Notes: generated by a model not told the origin, from the letters alone. 64,000 bases of DNA from Trichomonas vaginalis G3 (GCF_026262505.1 NC_067207.1:29108082-29172081), one strand, 5' to 3'; counted from the first letter of the stretch, positions 39,626 to 50,410 are shown. A program made the numbers and translations.

Positions 39626-41739
39626 TCATTGAACTCTATACCATGCGAATACAGTCATAAATGGTGGCATGTAATCTTTACTTTGTCCCGTTGTTTGTGT
39701 ATATCCTGAAACGCGATGTGTATGGTTTCCTTCTCCCTGAGTGTCACTCCAGTAACAATTTATGGCAAACTTAACGTTGTCTTTAACATCATATCCTTTA
39801 CCTTTTGTCATTGCTGACCAATCCCAATATCTATGCTTATGCCAACCCGCTTGAGATGTACTTAAATCTATGTAGTGACTGTGTGCAGGTAAATTTTCAC
39901 CTGTAATCGTTTTACTTCCTCCTGTTTCCTTTGAAGAGTTTGCACAATACAAAAACCTGTCAACTATTTGTTCCCACATACCAAAACCCAGAACTGTTGC
40001 TGGATTTGTTGAATTCATTGACGTATAAATAGAACCAATGGGGTAAATCATCTCAAGAATTGTATTTAATCCATTATGAATATTGAATTTATTATATAAT
40101 ATTGAATTTAGGTGAGTATTTAAAACTGGTCTTGTTATCAATATTAACGTATTATTTTTGAAAATTGCTTTTCTAACATCTTGAAATTTTGTGATTTCAG
40201 ACCAGTTTCTTCCATCACTACTGATATTTACTAAATCACCACATCCTAAAGCAATGAAATACCCATCAATATAAAATAAATTTGTAAATCTATAATTTTG
40301 AGTAAGTTTTGGAGTGAATGAATAAACCAATTCCCAATTTGATAAATCCTGTGATAAATAAATATGTCTGTTATAACTTACAGGATATGAATAGACCATT
40401 TCACCTGAAACGAGAACATAAACATTTGATCCATAACATAAAGCTTCAATGTCTCCATCAGCTTGAAAAATTTGTTCAAATTGACCTTGTGGTATTGAAG
40501 ATGATCTATAAATTTTATCATTTTGTAGGATAAAATACATGTTGTTAAAGCAATACCACTTACTTGTATAATCAATTTTCAAATCTGATGACATCATACT
40601 AAACATATAATAATTTATCCCATCCTCACTAATGAAAATTTGATTGACTTCATAAATTAGTACCCATTTATTATTAACGCATCTAATAGGATTATTTGGA
40701 AATTTAAATTTAGCATCTTGATTTAAATTACATTTGAACCATTGGATACAATCGAATGAATAACAAGGGCAAAAATCATCTTCAACCGTTATCATTCCAT
40801 AAATTTACCGTTATTATATTCAACATATAAAATTCTTGGATTAATGATTGGCTTTCGTGTATCAGGATTCAAAACAGATGGAGTAAATGATTCATAGTTT
40901 TGAAAATCATTTGTTTTAAAATAATAAAGCACTCCAGCTGTATAAAATAAATACATGGTCACTCCATCGAAACATATCCATTCAAAAGAATCTATATCAA
41001 AGGTTTTATCTGATGATTTCATAAAATTTAAAAATGGTGGAGTAAAATAGACCTCTGATTGTTTTATTTCTTCATTAACAAATGATATATTAGCTTTCTT
41101 ATTTAACTCACTATCCACATATGTTTTATCCGCTTTCTTCATTAACTCATTGTTAACATAAGTTTTATCTGCTTTAAGGTCTAAACATCCTGAAACCCAT
41201 CCTGTATCAGCTTTAGTTTTAAGAATCTTCGATGTCCGTTCATGATACCATTCAACCCTTTCTATAATTTCATTATCTTTTTCATTAACATATTCCTTAT
41301 CTGCCTTCTTCATTAATTCACTATCCACAAGTCCCTTATCTGCTTTCTCCTCTAACTCACTATCCACGTATTCCTTATCTGCTTTCTTCATTATGTCATT
41401 TAGGAAACCTTTTATGAATTCCTCATTTAAATTAAATCTTCCAATCTTCAAAACTTTAGGAAATGCATTTAATGCGTAATATCTTTGTTCTTCTGGTGGA
41501 ATTGATGTTATATCATCCGTTATTCCTTTAATTTTTGAATTCATAAATAAAATTTCTTTTATATTTGATATCACTGCACCACCTTTGCAAACGAATTCGA
41601 AATGGTCATTTTTCAATACTATCTCCAAATCTCCATATTTCAACCTTTGTGTTTGTTGTGCCGTCTTTGAATTATATGCATATGTGGCGTAAGTAATGGT
41701 CTGTGCCTTAAGTTGCTGTGGTTGCTGTTGTTTAATCAT
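39626..41739 (-). pseudogene. Fibre-like protein: stalk, beta-propeller-like insert, phage tail-collar C-terminus (element B)
   Basis: The N-terminal part (MIKQQQPQQLKAQ) is shared with C. Then comes a stalk of repeated KADKxYVDSEL units, a ~300-residue section with repeated IFISEDGINYY / YLSQDLSNWE / NISSDGRNWSE motifs typical of BNR/sialidase-like propeller blades, and a C-terminus IYPIGSIYTSMNSTNPATVLG with a following GMWEQIVDRF...GGSKTI...LPAHSHY and YMPPFMTVFAWYRV, the tail-collar/receptor-binding fold of phage fibres. The C copy lacks the propeller section. A virion receptor-binding spike is the likely role. Not one uninterrupted frame. Confidence 0.75.
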
Positions 41740-41763
41740 TTATTATGATTTAAAAATAAATAT

Positions 41764-42474
41764 TTAATCTGTTATCTCATCAGCTATTTTTTCTATTTGA
41801 AATTGCCATAATATTTCATTCATAAATTCTAAATCACAATCAAATAGGTCAGTTATTCTAAATTTAATATTTGATAAATCTTTTGAATGAAGAATAAATG
41901 AATTCCCGGATAATTGAAACGGATATGATAAAGAAAATGTGTTTAAGTTGATGGATAAAATGTTTTGTATTGATGGGTAAGAGTTAGGGTCTAATGTTTG
42001 ATGTGAAAATCTCATTGGGGTATTAACTTTATCACATTTGATTAAAATGAAATTGGAACCAGTGTCAGAATACAAAACATCCCCAACATCTTTTTCAAAA
42101 TTTAATATCCCCAACAATGAACGAAGATGAGGAGTACAAAATTTAATTTTCAGCGGAAATTTAATAAGGTTATTTATTTCATCAAGTTCAAAAAGTTTAT
42201 CAGGTTTTGATTTAAAATTTTCTTCATACCATACGATAAATGATTCATTTAAATAACTTAAAATCATGTTAATATCCCATTTCGTTATCACATTATTTAT
42301 ATACATATCATACGTTTTTTCAAGGTCATCTTTAATAAATGATATATAATCTGAAGGGTCTAAAAGAATGGGATTAAATTTACCACTCACAGAAACGAGA
42401 GTAACATTATAAATTCCGCTAACTGTTAAATTTAATTCACAGTTATTATTCGAAATAATATTGATAATTGACAT
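41764..42474 (-). CDS. Penton / minor capsid candidate (element B)
   Basis: A predicted protein of 236 residues. Beta-rich, with a C-terminal NILSINLNTFSLSYPF, then LSNIKFRITDLFDCDLEF and a final strand WQFQIEK, the pattern usual for the jelly-roll pentons of Polintons and PLVs (strand, F-R-(L/I)-T-D, turn, strand). Nearly identical to 55593-56301 in C. Same strand as, and next to, the fibre gene; a fibre on a penton would match adenovirus-like vertices (inference). Frame looks whole. Confidence 0.6.
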   Translation of the reverse strand: MSIINIISNNNCELNLTVSGIYNVTLVSVSGKFNPILLDPSDYISFIKDDLEKTYDMYINNVITKWDINMILSYLNESFIVWYEENFKSKPDKLFELDEINNLIKFPLKIKFCTPHLRSLLGILNFEKDVGDVLYSDTGSNFILIKCDKVNTPMRFSHQTLDPNSYPSIQNILSINLNTFSLSYPFQLSGNSFILHSKDLSNIKFRITDLFDCDLEFMNEILWQFQIEKIADEITD

Positions 42475-42493
42475 TTTTATTACGATTAAAAAT

Positions 42494-42973
42494 ATGGTAA
42501 AGCGTTATTTTCCAGTGATAAATAAAACTAGAATAAGATTACCTCAAGAATTCATAAATTCAACGAATAAGAAATTCATTCATGTTATAAATTTTAGTGT
42601 TTTCAGAAAATATGAGTCAATGTCATATTCATCATCGGGTTATATTTCACTTCATTCAAATTTAGTTCAATCAAACCCATATAATGACCATTTCATAAAA
42701 TTTTCAGATGGTATTAAAAATGCAATTGATAGATTAAAATATGAACAGATTGACAATATCGAATTTTTGGAATTTTGGTTTAAATATCCCGATGGAAAAA
42801 AGATTGAAGTTAAAGATAAAGCTGATACTATAACAAAAACAATTACAATGACCGATCCAGATAGTGGGGAACAAAAAGAAATAAAACAAACGATAGAAAC
42901 TGGTGAAAGGTCAATTATTATTGATTATGATTCAAAGGATTATTATTCAATAATGTTAATGCTTGAATATTAA
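42494..42973 (+). CDS. Unknown conserved protein (element B)
   Basis: A predicted protein of 159 residues from the ATG at 42494 (MVKRYF), divergent from the penton candidate with a 19-bp gap. Features: IHVINFSVFRKYESMSY, a likely beta-rich core, and a charged EVKDKADTITKTITM stretch. Almost the same protein at 55094-55573 in C, both strands conserved, so selection on the protein is likely recent. Convergent with the CCG gene, overlapping by 4 bp. No family recognised; virion role inferred from place. Confidence 0.55.
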   Translation: MVKRYFPVINKTRIRLPQEFINSTNKKFIHVINFSVFRKYESMSYSSSGYISLHSNLVQSNPYNDHFIKFSDGIKNAIDRLKYEQIDNIEFLEFWFKYPDGKKIEVKDKADTITKTITMTDPDSGEQKEIKQTIETGERSIIIDYDSKDYYSIMLMLEY

Positions 42974-43674
42974 ATAGCCTTAACAAAGAATTTTTCAAGT
43001 GATATTTTATATTCATCAACTATTTTATTATAAATATCATTATAAGTTAAATGAAGTTCAGTTGTTGTTCCGTTCTTTGATATCTTAATTGTGCTAATAT
43101 CCTTTATAGGATTTATTTTTGCAACTGTTCCGCAGCATGAAACCTCATCATCTATGAAAAATTGAATCTTAACGTCTGAATCTTGAACATCACAAAGAAT
43201 GGCGATAATGTGAATTAATGATTCATAAGGTAAAATAATTAAACCGGATTGATCAATTAAATTTATTATTGAATCATAATTATCAGTTATTATATCACGG
43301 TAAATTTTCATTAATTCAGAATTAATGTCTATTTTATATGGCGCATTGCGACTGTAATCGTAGATTCCTGGGTTCTCGATGTTTGATGAAAGAGGTGGGG
43401 GGTATGTTGGATAAGTGGGAATTTCAACAGGTTCTTTACCGGGTTCAGATAAAATGATTGGGTCTCCATTCTCATGGTTTTCTTCATTCTCTCATTCTCT
43501 TTTCGGTAAGTCACGAGTTAATAAATTTGGTTGAGTTGCTGACCTTGTTAATTCAGGGCTAACATTAACTTTAACATTTTGAATAATTCGTGATTTATCA
43601 TCATTTACGTTATAACCAACCGTAATCTCTGCTTTTGCGTTAGTGTTCTTTTGACTTGTGAAACGTCTTCTCAT
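42970..43674 (-). pseudogene. CCG-motif structural-block protein (element B)
   Basis: The N-terminus, MRRRFTSQKNTNAKAEITVGY, is basic. The middle is low-complexity. The C-terminal 110 residues have the IILPYESLIHIIAIL helix, EVSCCGTVAKI and a beta tail ending FFVKAI. It matches the gene at 54428-55097 in C and, distantly, 9146-9727 in A (ACCGVS). Being common to two otherwise different lineages makes it a candidate for an ancient virion component. Broken in B. Confidence 0.5.
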
Positions 43675-43757
43675 TTATAATTGAATAAAAAAAGAAAAAT
43701 ATATTTAAAGTTTTATTTAGTTGTTACGGTAATATCCCAAGGTTCATCATTGTTTGC

Positions 43758-44656
43758 TTATACTTTCTTTGTAACTGCACCAATTATGTTATTGATATTG
43801 CTTTGAGTTTCTTCCAGTCTTATTTTATCATTTACAATATCTTTAATCATTTCATTACATGCATTCTTAAAACCATCTGATTTTTCTAATTTACGTCTAT
43901 CACTTTCTTTAATTAAATCAAAGTTATAACCTTGTTGAGAATAAAGTGGTTTCTTTATCAATTCCTTGAACGCTTCTGAAAGTGAAGATGAAGAAATTCT
44001 TGCCACTTGAATTGGTTTAAATTCTGCTTTCATTGCTTCTTTCTGTTCATTGAACACTGGATCGAATAAAGCAACTTTAAAGAATTTCTTAGCTGGAATT
44101 TCAGGTCTCAAATTTGCATATTGACCATCAAACTGATTAACATATCGTGGTAATCCATCCGGTCCCTCTTCAATAGCGTTTAATTCTTCATTGAAATAAG
44201 AATATGGATTATGACGGTATGAATTAATTGGACCATGTTCACCTTCTCCAATGTATTGTTTAACAGCTTTTCCATTTTCATCAAATTGCATAGGATAACA
44301 TTCATTATATGCTTTACGTTTAGGATAATCAGATACAGTTAATTTGTAACCATTTATGACTTTAATATTACCTTGACCATCAGTAACGAAAACTTCATTT
44401 ATACCATCAGGTTTTCCATTTGGACCTGTAATGTCTGCTTCGTGTGCTTCCCAATTTGGACCATGACGTTTGGCATATGCTTGAGCTTCTGGTAATGTTA
44501 AAACGTTTCTCATTTGTTTAACATCTTTTGAAGACCAGCAACAATATGGACTAATTCTTTCATTCCGTCTGGAACTTTCATAGTTCTATTATATGCACCC
44601 TTTTTGTTTGTCCCTTGTTTTAATGGAACCTGTAGAAGATTTGCTATTTCTGTCAT
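43758..44656 (-). pseudogene. Structural-block protein with divergent C-terminus (element B)
   Basis: The N-terminus is [15 protein letters not shown]. Then LPEAQAYAKRHGPNWE, a DITGPNGKPDGINEVFV segment, NGYKLTVSDYPKRKAYNE and a helical C-terminus ending IIGAVTKKV. It lies between the packaging ATPase and the CCG gene. The N-terminal two thirds are near identical to C (53495-54431), but the last ~95 residues differ strongly, unlike neighbouring genes. Unknown role, probably virion. Broken. Confidence 0.5.
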
Positions 44657-44686
44657 GTTTAATTATAAATAAAAAATAAAAATTAA

Positions 44687-45509
44687 TTATAAAAAGTTAA
44701 TCAAATTTAACACTCCTTTATTTAAATCAACTATTATTTTTCCATGTTCACCTAATTGCTGATATTGTGTGTAAAGTTCATTAATGCTCATTGGTAAATT
44801 CACTTGATAAAGCATAACGTTCAACTGTTGACGACTAAAACCACTGAAAATGAAAAGGTTGATAGATTTGATTTAATGTTTGTGCTTAATGCTTTGAAGT
44901 ATTGAACAGCCATGAAGAATGAACACTGAATGTGTCGACATTGAGTTAATAACTGATTAAAATATGATTTCTCATTTGTTATTAGTTTTGATTTCACCGC
45001 ATCATCTAGAAAAATGAGTGAATGCAAAAATTCTCTATCAAAATTTGAAATAGAAAGTGTTTCAAATAATTCATCCCGTTGTTTATCAATAATTTTATCC
45101 TCTAATCCTTGCTTCTTGATTGTATTATATAATTCTTTATACATTAAAAAGTTTTTTAAATAATCTTCTGCTTCTTCTTGTGATAAATAAATAATTGGAA
45201 TTTTGATTAAATGCTTTAAAGATTCAAATGTATCATCTGAAGGTGAACCTGAACGGTTGATATAAATTAACACATGTGAATGGGGGAAGTGTTAGCAATA
45301 ATGATAATTTGTTTTAATATCGTTAATGTTTTACCTTTATTTTGTTTACCAATTGCTGCAGTGATTGAATTTAAGTAACATTCAGAATATGGAATTTTCA
45401 TTAATTTTTCCTTAGATAGAGCATTTCTATTATCACTCAATGCTTCATTAATCATATCATCTACGTATGTATTATATACTCCCGCTAATTCTTCAGAATT
45501 TAAATCCAT
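44687..45509 (-). pseudogene. Genome-packaging ATPase, FtsK/HerA type (element B)
   Basis: Walker A is IGKQNKGKT near residue 53, Walker B is SLIFLDDAV, then the sensor region QCRHIQCSFFMAVQYF, and a C-terminal helix with LPMSINELYTQYQQL. This is the Polinton/virophage packaging ATPase family, distinct from the A copy, which has a canonical GSGKT loop. It follows the capsid gene on the same strand, 24 bp away. About two breaks. Confidence 0.75.
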
Positions 45510-45533
45510 TTAATCAAAAATAAATTTATAATT

Positions 45534-47174
45534 TTATACATTTCTATTCATCAATATTTCATCATATGAACTTCTATACTGTGGTGGTGTACCTGTTGGA
45601 TGATATTTCAAACCTTCATCCGGTGTCCATGTCCAATACGTAGTCCTAGTAAACCAAACCTGAGGAGGATTTGTCACCTTTGAACAGTAAGTGTCATTTA
45701 CACCCTGAATGATTGGATAAGCTTTCACTTGTACTGTAACTTGTGAGTTGAAAGTTTCTAATCCATCAAAGAATATACCCGCTCCATCACGTTGAACTGG
45801 AATAGTGCATAAGAATGAAGTTTGGTCTTTCCATGTTCTAGCTAATGGTGTGCCATTATCATCATTCAGTGGTCTAGTTAATGAGTCCTCGTATTCTTCT
45901 GTGCATTCATTCACTCCATCTAAATCAGAAGCTTGAAGCATACGTGTAAAGAATATGTCACCCACTGTGGTCATCGCTTGATCGGGGAAGTTTCTGGAAT
46001 CTATAGTGACCTGAAGACCTCGAAGCATTGGATTTTCTAAAACCGTTCTTTGCATTGCATTCTTCGGAAATGCTAACACAACATCTGTAACATTATGAAG
46101 AGCGTATGAGAAATCTGAGCTAATACCTTCAGGAGTGATGCAACCTCCATTTAGTGAACGAACGTCAATATGTTGAGCTGGAATCATGAATGGATCTTCC
46201 TTACTGAATAAACGTGGTATTGCTTTAACTGATTCTTCAATTAAACCGTATCCTGGTGTAATGCATTTATCCTCTAAAACTTCCATCTTTGTGCATGAAA
46301 TAATAACGTCATCAACTGTTGCGTCAGCAGATGTAGCGGCTAAGCTTGTAATTAATTTGGCAGGAAGTCCGATTTGTTGGAATTTGCGATCATATTTATA
46401 AACATGATTCATAATCTTTTCATAATTTTCATCAGTTATCTTTTCATAAACGTAATTTTGTAAATCAGCAACTCTTAACGGGTCAACCTGACAAAATACT
46501 AAAGTATCCCTGAAAACATAATATTTAAGAATGATTTCACCAAATGATTTAGGATAATCATCGAACGCCTGAAATGCTAACAAATCATTTACCGGAATAA
46601 TCATATCAAAAGTGATATCAACTTCTTCATTTGCTTTCTTGAAAACTTCTGAAGGGTCAATATATTTACCACATACTGAGTTATCATATTTTTGAACATT
46701 ATTATATAACGAATGAACAAACTTTTTAACTTTCCTTTCTGATTTTGGTTTATATGTTGCAAATGCGAAAGATTCACGGGCGCAATCCATCTGAAGATAA
46801 CCGGCATCACCTCTTTCGGTTTCTACTTCTAATTGTTTAAAGCTTTGATTTGATGATTTATAACCAACGAATAAACGCATGCATTTAAAAGCGGCATCAC
46901 ATGTGAAAGCTTTATTTGAAACTAGAGTTGCTTTAACTTTGCGTTTAATATATGTGTCACCTAATTGGTTCACATCATGAGCCGGATTTGTAATTCTTAA
47001 ATGAGTTTGTTTATCATCAAAATATGGAGCATCAGAGTCATAGCATGAACTTTCAAGTTCTCTATAATATCTTCTTCCGTCATTCTTTGCGAATATTTCA
47101 TTTATCTTTTCGAATGAATGAAACACATTTCCATTAATCGGTTTAGTGTTTGGCACCAAATAGTTAGTCGTCAT
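45534..47174 (-). CDS. Major capsid protein, double jelly-roll (element B)
   Basis: A predicted protein of 546 residues whose frame looks whole. Near the N-terminus is HLRITNPAHDVNQLGDTYIKR; in the first jelly-roll region LVSNKAFTCDAAFKCMRLFVGYKSS; in the second TSFLCTIPVQRDGAGIFFDG and a C-terminal NPPQVWFTRTTYWTW. Length and order match Polinton capsid proteins, which form the hexon-like shell. The C copy (50962-52604) is near identical but broken. The start follows a short AT-rich leader shared with the divergent amphipathic-peptide gene. Confidence 0.75.
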   Translation of the reverse strand: MTTNYLVPNTKPINGNVFHSFEKINEIFAKNDGRRYYRELESSCYDSDAPYFDDKQTHLRITNPAHDVNQLGDTYIKRKVKATLVSNKAFTCDAAFKCMRLFVGYKSSNQSFKQLEVETERGDAGYLQMDCARESFAFATYKPKSERKVKKFVHSLYNNVQKYDNSVCGKYIDPSEVFKKANEEVDITFDMIIPVNDLLAFQAFDDYPKSFGEIILKYYVFRDTLVFCQVDPLRVADLQNYVYEKITDENYEKIMNHVYKYDRKFQQIGLPAKLITSLAATSADATVDDVIISCTKMEVLEDKCITPGYGLIEESVKAIPRLFSKEDPFMIPAQHIDVRSLNGGCITPEGISSDFSYALHNVTDVVLAFPKNAMQRTVLENPMLRGLQVTIDSRNFPDQAMTTVGDIFFTRMLQASDLDGVNECTEEYEDSLTRPLNDDNGTPLARTWKDQTSFLCTIPVQRDGAGIFFDGLETFNSQVTVQVKAYPIIQGVNDTYCSKVTNPPQVWFTRTTYWTWTPDEGLKYHPTGTPPQYRSSYDEILMNRNV

Positions 47175-47243
47175 TTATTATTAAATAAAAAATCAAAATT
47201 AAAAGATGAAAATGAATTTTTAATTTTAATGAAATAATCAACT

Positions 47244-47459
47244 ATGGCTGCAGGATTCTTTAAGAAACTGTGGGATAAAGTAAAAAGAGGAGCGCATAAA
47301 GTTTGGGAAACAATGAAGAAAGGAGCAAATTGGATATTTAAGAATAAAGAAGCAATTAGTGACGTTGCTGAATCAATAACGCCAAAAGCTGCCCCAATAA
47401 GAGAAATATTAAATAAAGGAGAAAAAGTTTATCAAAGACTACAACCGATACTAAGATAA
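47244..47459 (+). CDS. 71-residue amphipathic peptide 1 (element B)
   Basis: Begins MAAGFFKKLWDKVKRGAHKV, an amphipathic cationic helix, then WETMKKGANWIFKNKEAI and a short C-terminal helix. It shares the first ten residues with the neighbouring convergent peptide 2. The C copy is at 50677-50892 with four or so changes. Membrane-active virion peptides of this style (for example the N-terminal helix of adenovirus protein VI) help entry; the parallel is an inference. Divergent from the capsid gene. Confidence 0.65.
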   Translation: MAAGFFKKLWDKVKRGAHKVWETMKKGANWIFKNKEAISDVAESITPKAAPIREILNKGEKVYQRLQPILR

Positions 47460-47481
47460 AAATAATATTTATTTTTTTTCC

Positions 47482-47718
47482 ACTATCTACCCCTATTTTA
47501 TTAAGTATTCCTTCAGCAATTCCACCAATTGCGTTACCTGCTTGTGCTCCCATCGCCGGATTACCTGCTTTTGTACCTAATACTCCACCTATGATAGTTC
47601 CTGCCGTTTTCGCTACTGGTGCCAAAAAGTTTGCAACAGGTTTAATAACCTTTTTATAAACCCAACCTGCAGCTTTCTTAATTCCATCCCATAATTTTTT
47701 AAAGAATCCTGCCGCCAT
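47482..47718 (-). CDS. Amphipathic/Gly-rich peptide 2 (element B)
   Basis: About 78 residues: MAAGFFKKLWDGIKKAAGWV, then a KVIKPVANFLAPVAKTAG helix and a glycine-zipper-like GGVLGTKAGNPAMGAQAGNAIGG (quoted in parts: GTKAGNPAMGAQAG). Glycine zippers are membrane-inserting motifs. Same N-terminus as peptide 1, so the two genes probably arose by duplication. The C copy at 50411-50647 looks whole. The B copy differs at its 3' end, and its exact stop is uncertain. Confidence 0.6.
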
Positions 47719-47784
47719 TTCTGATTTAATATTAATTAAAAAATATATTTCATCACTTATATTTTAATTTTTATTTAATGATAA

Positions 47785-48165
47785 ATGAAACCGATTTTAA
47801 AAATAAATGAAACAGAGGAGGAAGAAATAAATGAAAGTGAAAATGTTCAACAAAAAATAAACATTGTTAAACCCATTACTGAAATAAAAATTTTTTCATC
47901 TGTTGAAGAATTTAATAACTATTATGCTAACAATAAAAAATTATTTGAAGAATTGACAACATGTAAATTGAATAAAATGTTTAAAGTTGATGGATTCAAA
48001 ATTTCAAAAATAAAAGGAGTGGTTAGTTTGAAATCTATTCCTCAATCAAGAATCACCTCATTAATGAAAATAGATGATTTAACAAAAAGAATAGAAATTA
48101 TTGAAGAAAGAATGAATCAAATAATTGATATCATAAATCATGACTCGTTGAGCCCGGGTCCTTAA
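47785..48165 (+). CDS. Small acidic protein with coiled-coil C-terminus (element B)
   Basis: A predicted protein of 126 residues. Acidic start (NETEEEEINESE), then FNNYYANNKKLFEELTTCKL, KMFKVDGFKISKIKGVVSL and a C-terminal helix LTKRIEIIEERMNQIIDI. C has the same gene at 49976-50344, with a different last few residues. In B the 3' end runs into GC-rich mini-hairpins. Function unknown; beside the TIR and capsid genes in both elements. Confidence 0.55.
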   Translation: MKPILKINETEEEEINESENVQQKINIVKPITEIKIFSSVEEFNNYYANNKKLFEELTTCKLNKMFKVDGFKISKIKGVVSLKSIPQSRITSLMKIDDLTKRIEIIEERMNQIIDIINHDSLSPGP

Positions 48166-48202
48166 AGCCCAAGGCATAAAGTGCCCAGGACTTAAAGTCC
48201 AT
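48152..48202. repeat. Mini-hairpin cluster in element B
   Basis: GGCA-TAAAG-TGCC (48173-48185) and GGACT-TAA-AGTCC (48188-48200), preceded by GCCCGGGTCC. Absent from the corresponding place in C (about 49970-49985). Same style as 35981-36008. Confidence 0.6.
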
Positions 48203-48672
48203 CACTGAGTTCAAGGTTATATTCATCAAATATTTCATTATTAAATGCAACTTCTGCTAGTTTATTTATTTTTTCAATACGATCATTTGAAAGTCTATCG
48301 TTTAATTTTTTCTGAAGTTTTTCATTTTCTAGTTCTGAAACTTTATTTGGATGATATTTAAACCCGTTAAATTCTTTTTCCTCAGTTTTGATCATTAATT
48401 TACAAAGAACTTTTGTGGTTGGAATTCGTTTAAACCATTTATCATTAATATTTGTTATAAATTCAATATTCGGAATTAATTCCCAAATTTTTTGCATTTT
48501 CAATTAATTTATTATCAAATGCAAAAGCAATAGGTTTAATATTAAACTTACCTTTATAATATAAACTTTCTACATAATCATCGAAATAAACATCTACTTG
48601 TTTAACATTTTCAAGAATTGGTGAAAGAGCATCCATTAATTGATTGACGGTTACGAATCTTGATCCACTCAT
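48192..48672 (-). pseudogene. Unknown small gene next to right TIR (element B)
   Basis: Begins MSGSRFVTVNQLMDALSPI. Contains QVDVYFDDYVESLYYKGKF and, later, FNGFKYHPNKVSELE. No known motif. No counterpart is seen in C, where this part of the element is missing. Broken in B. Unknown. Confidence 0.45.
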
Positions 48673-48683
48673 TTTCATTAAAA

Positions 48684-49478
48684 AAAAAAATAAATTATTC
48701 AAAAAATGTAAGACATGAATTTTTAAAATTTATTTTTCATTCATGAAAATAATTATTTCTAATTTCTTTTACTCTCTCGTACATACTAGATTTAAAGAAT
48801 TCAGAACTTTTACCATAATCTCCTAAATGTTTTCTTATCCCTAACGTGTGCCAGTTATTATATGAAACTGAATAAACTTTATCTTTATCTTTACACCTTT
48901 CATCACTTCCAATATATTTATATTTCAATTTTGATTTAGCATTTTCATATTCATTAACGTTTAATAATTCACAGTCTTCCTTTTTAAATAAATGTTTTAT
49001 GTATTCAGGATTTAATACTCTACGTTTATATGCTCCTAACTTAGTTCTAAAGGTTTTTTACAAAATTTAGGAATTCCATCCTCTTTAATGTCATCAATGA
49101 TTTCCATTTCATTATTTTCAATTTCTTCTTCTCGTTTATGAGGTCTTTGATTATGACTCCATTGATTCCATGAAATTAAATATTCTTTATCATTATATTT
49201 ATACCTCATTAGCTTATTTTGGCTTTCATATTCATTTAATAATTCACAATCTTCATTTTTAAATTGAAGTTTAACCCATTCAGGATTTAAACAATGTTTA
49301 ATTAATCGCGGAATATCTGACATCATCTATATATAGCTTCTTTTATAAAAGATAAAAAAATAAATTATTTTAAAATTAATGTTAATTTTTTAATGATTTA
49401 TAAATAAATATATTTTAATGCATCGTCTATATATAGATGTAACAAAAAAAGTCACTAAACCCTTCCACATATACTACT
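48684..49478 (-). repeat. Right terminal inverted repeat of B (~795 bp)
   Basis: Inverted copy of 28154-28948. Ends ...CCACATATACTACT, then CAGAAA target duplication. The near identity to the left TIR points to a young insertion or to recent copying between ends. Confidence 0.85.
48737..49326 (-). pseudogene. TIR-encoded duplicated-module protein (element B right)
   Basis: Second copy of the gene at 28306-28896, within the right inverted repeat and transcribed inward. The same two LNPE...EDCELLN modules are visible. This copy is broken, whereas the left copy looks whole. A third, much shortened copy is at the left end of C (about 49830-49880). Confidence 0.65.
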
Positions 49479-49484
49479 CAGAAA

Positions 49485-49694
49485 ATTTTCCAAAAGTATT
49501 GTCAAAAATGCAAAAGAATTGCCCAAACCGACATGCTTAATCTAAATTCAAAGAATTAAGCATGACATAGAGTGATTGGGATAAAAATTCTTTTAAATTA
49601 TAGGCATCCTGACGAAATCCCTATTGACCTAGCTTTTTCTATTGTTATCACATCATTTCTCATCAATAGACTTAATCAAAATTCATAAATTATG
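49485..49694. other. Host spacer between elements B and C
   Basis: 210 bp of AT-rich DNA with a short inverted repeat (CTTAATCTAAATTC...GAATTAAG near 49539-49562). No gene. The two Polintons inserted here face each other with their capsid-side ends. Confidence 0.6.
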
Positions 49695-49885
49695 AGTAGT
49701 AGGATAGGAAGGGTTGTGTGACTTTTTTTGTTGCATCTATATATAGACGATACATTAAAATATTTATATACTAAACACATTAATTTTAAAATAATTTATT
49801 TCATCTTTTATAAAAGAAGCTATATATAGATGATGTCAGATATTCCGCGATTAATTAAACATTGTTTAAATCCTGAATGAAAGAT
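49695..49885 (+). repeat. Shortened left terminal repeat of C
   Basis: Matches the outer ~190 bp of the B inverted repeats, with several differences, up to the first codons of the TIR gene. The remainder of the repeat is missing. Confidence 0.75.
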
Positions 49886-49975
49886 TCACTACCATAATGA
49901 AATAAAAAATAAAAAATTTTTTAAAAAATAAACTTTAAAAAGAATTTGATGAGTTCAACATAGAACTTTAAGAAA

Positions 49976-50344
49976 CTAATGAATATTTGAATTTATGAAA
50001 TCAATTATTTGATTCATTCTTTCTTCAATCTCTTCTATTCTTTTTGTTAAATCATCTATTTTCATTAATGAGGTGATTCTTGATTGAGGAATAGATTTCA
50101 AACTAACCACTCCTTTTATTTTTGAAATTTTGAATCCATCAACTTTAAACATTTTATTCAATTTACATGTTGTCAATTCTTCAAATAATTTTTTATTGTT
50201 AGCATAATAGTTATTAAATTCATCAACAGATGAAAAAATTTTTATTTCAGTAATTGGTTTAACAACGTTTATTTTTTGTTGAACATTTTCACTTTCATTT
50301 ATTTCTTCCTCCTCTGTTTCATTTATTTTTAAAATCGGTTTCAT
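49976..50344 (-). CDS. Small acidic protein with coiled-coil C-terminus (element C)
   Basis: 122 residues; same gene as 47785-48165. The end (IIDFINSNIH) lacks the hairpin-derived tail seen in B and so probably shows the ancestral form. Divergent from amphipathic peptide 2 with a shared 66-bp AT-rich gap. Frame looks whole. Confidence 0.55.
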   Translation of the reverse strand: MKPILKINETEEEEINESENVQQKINVVKPITEIKIFSSVDEFNNYYANNKKLFEELTTCKLNKMFKVDGFKISKIKGVVSLKSIPQSRITSLMKIDDLTKRIEEIEERMNQIIDFINSNIH

Positions 50345-50410
50345 TTATCATTAAATAAAAATTAGAATATAAGTGATGAAATATATTTTTTAATTAATAT
50401 TAAATCAGAA

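Larger units (their letters stand above)
28154..49478. mobile_element. Element B: full-length Maverick/Polinton
   Basis: 21.3 kb. Both ends read AGTAGTATATGTGGAAGGG inward and are flanked by the 6-bp repeat CAGAAA (28148-28153 and 49479-49484); 5'-AG ends and a 6-bp duplication are the known Polinton insertion signature. Parts in order: a TIR gene, a gene of unknown role, protein-primed DNA polymerase B, integrase, two small genes, a cargo locus (primase-helicase and KilA-N), a fibre-like gene, penton candidate, three structural genes, packaging ATPase, major capsid, two amphipathic peptides, two small genes, and the second TIR gene. No cysteine protease was recognised. Broken at about fifteen to twenty places, yet young: near identical to C. 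Confidence 0.9.

Noticed and set aside
46186-46401. Plus-strand frame inside the B capsid gene
   Set aside because: Antisense shadow of a well-supported capsid protein, without its own leader.
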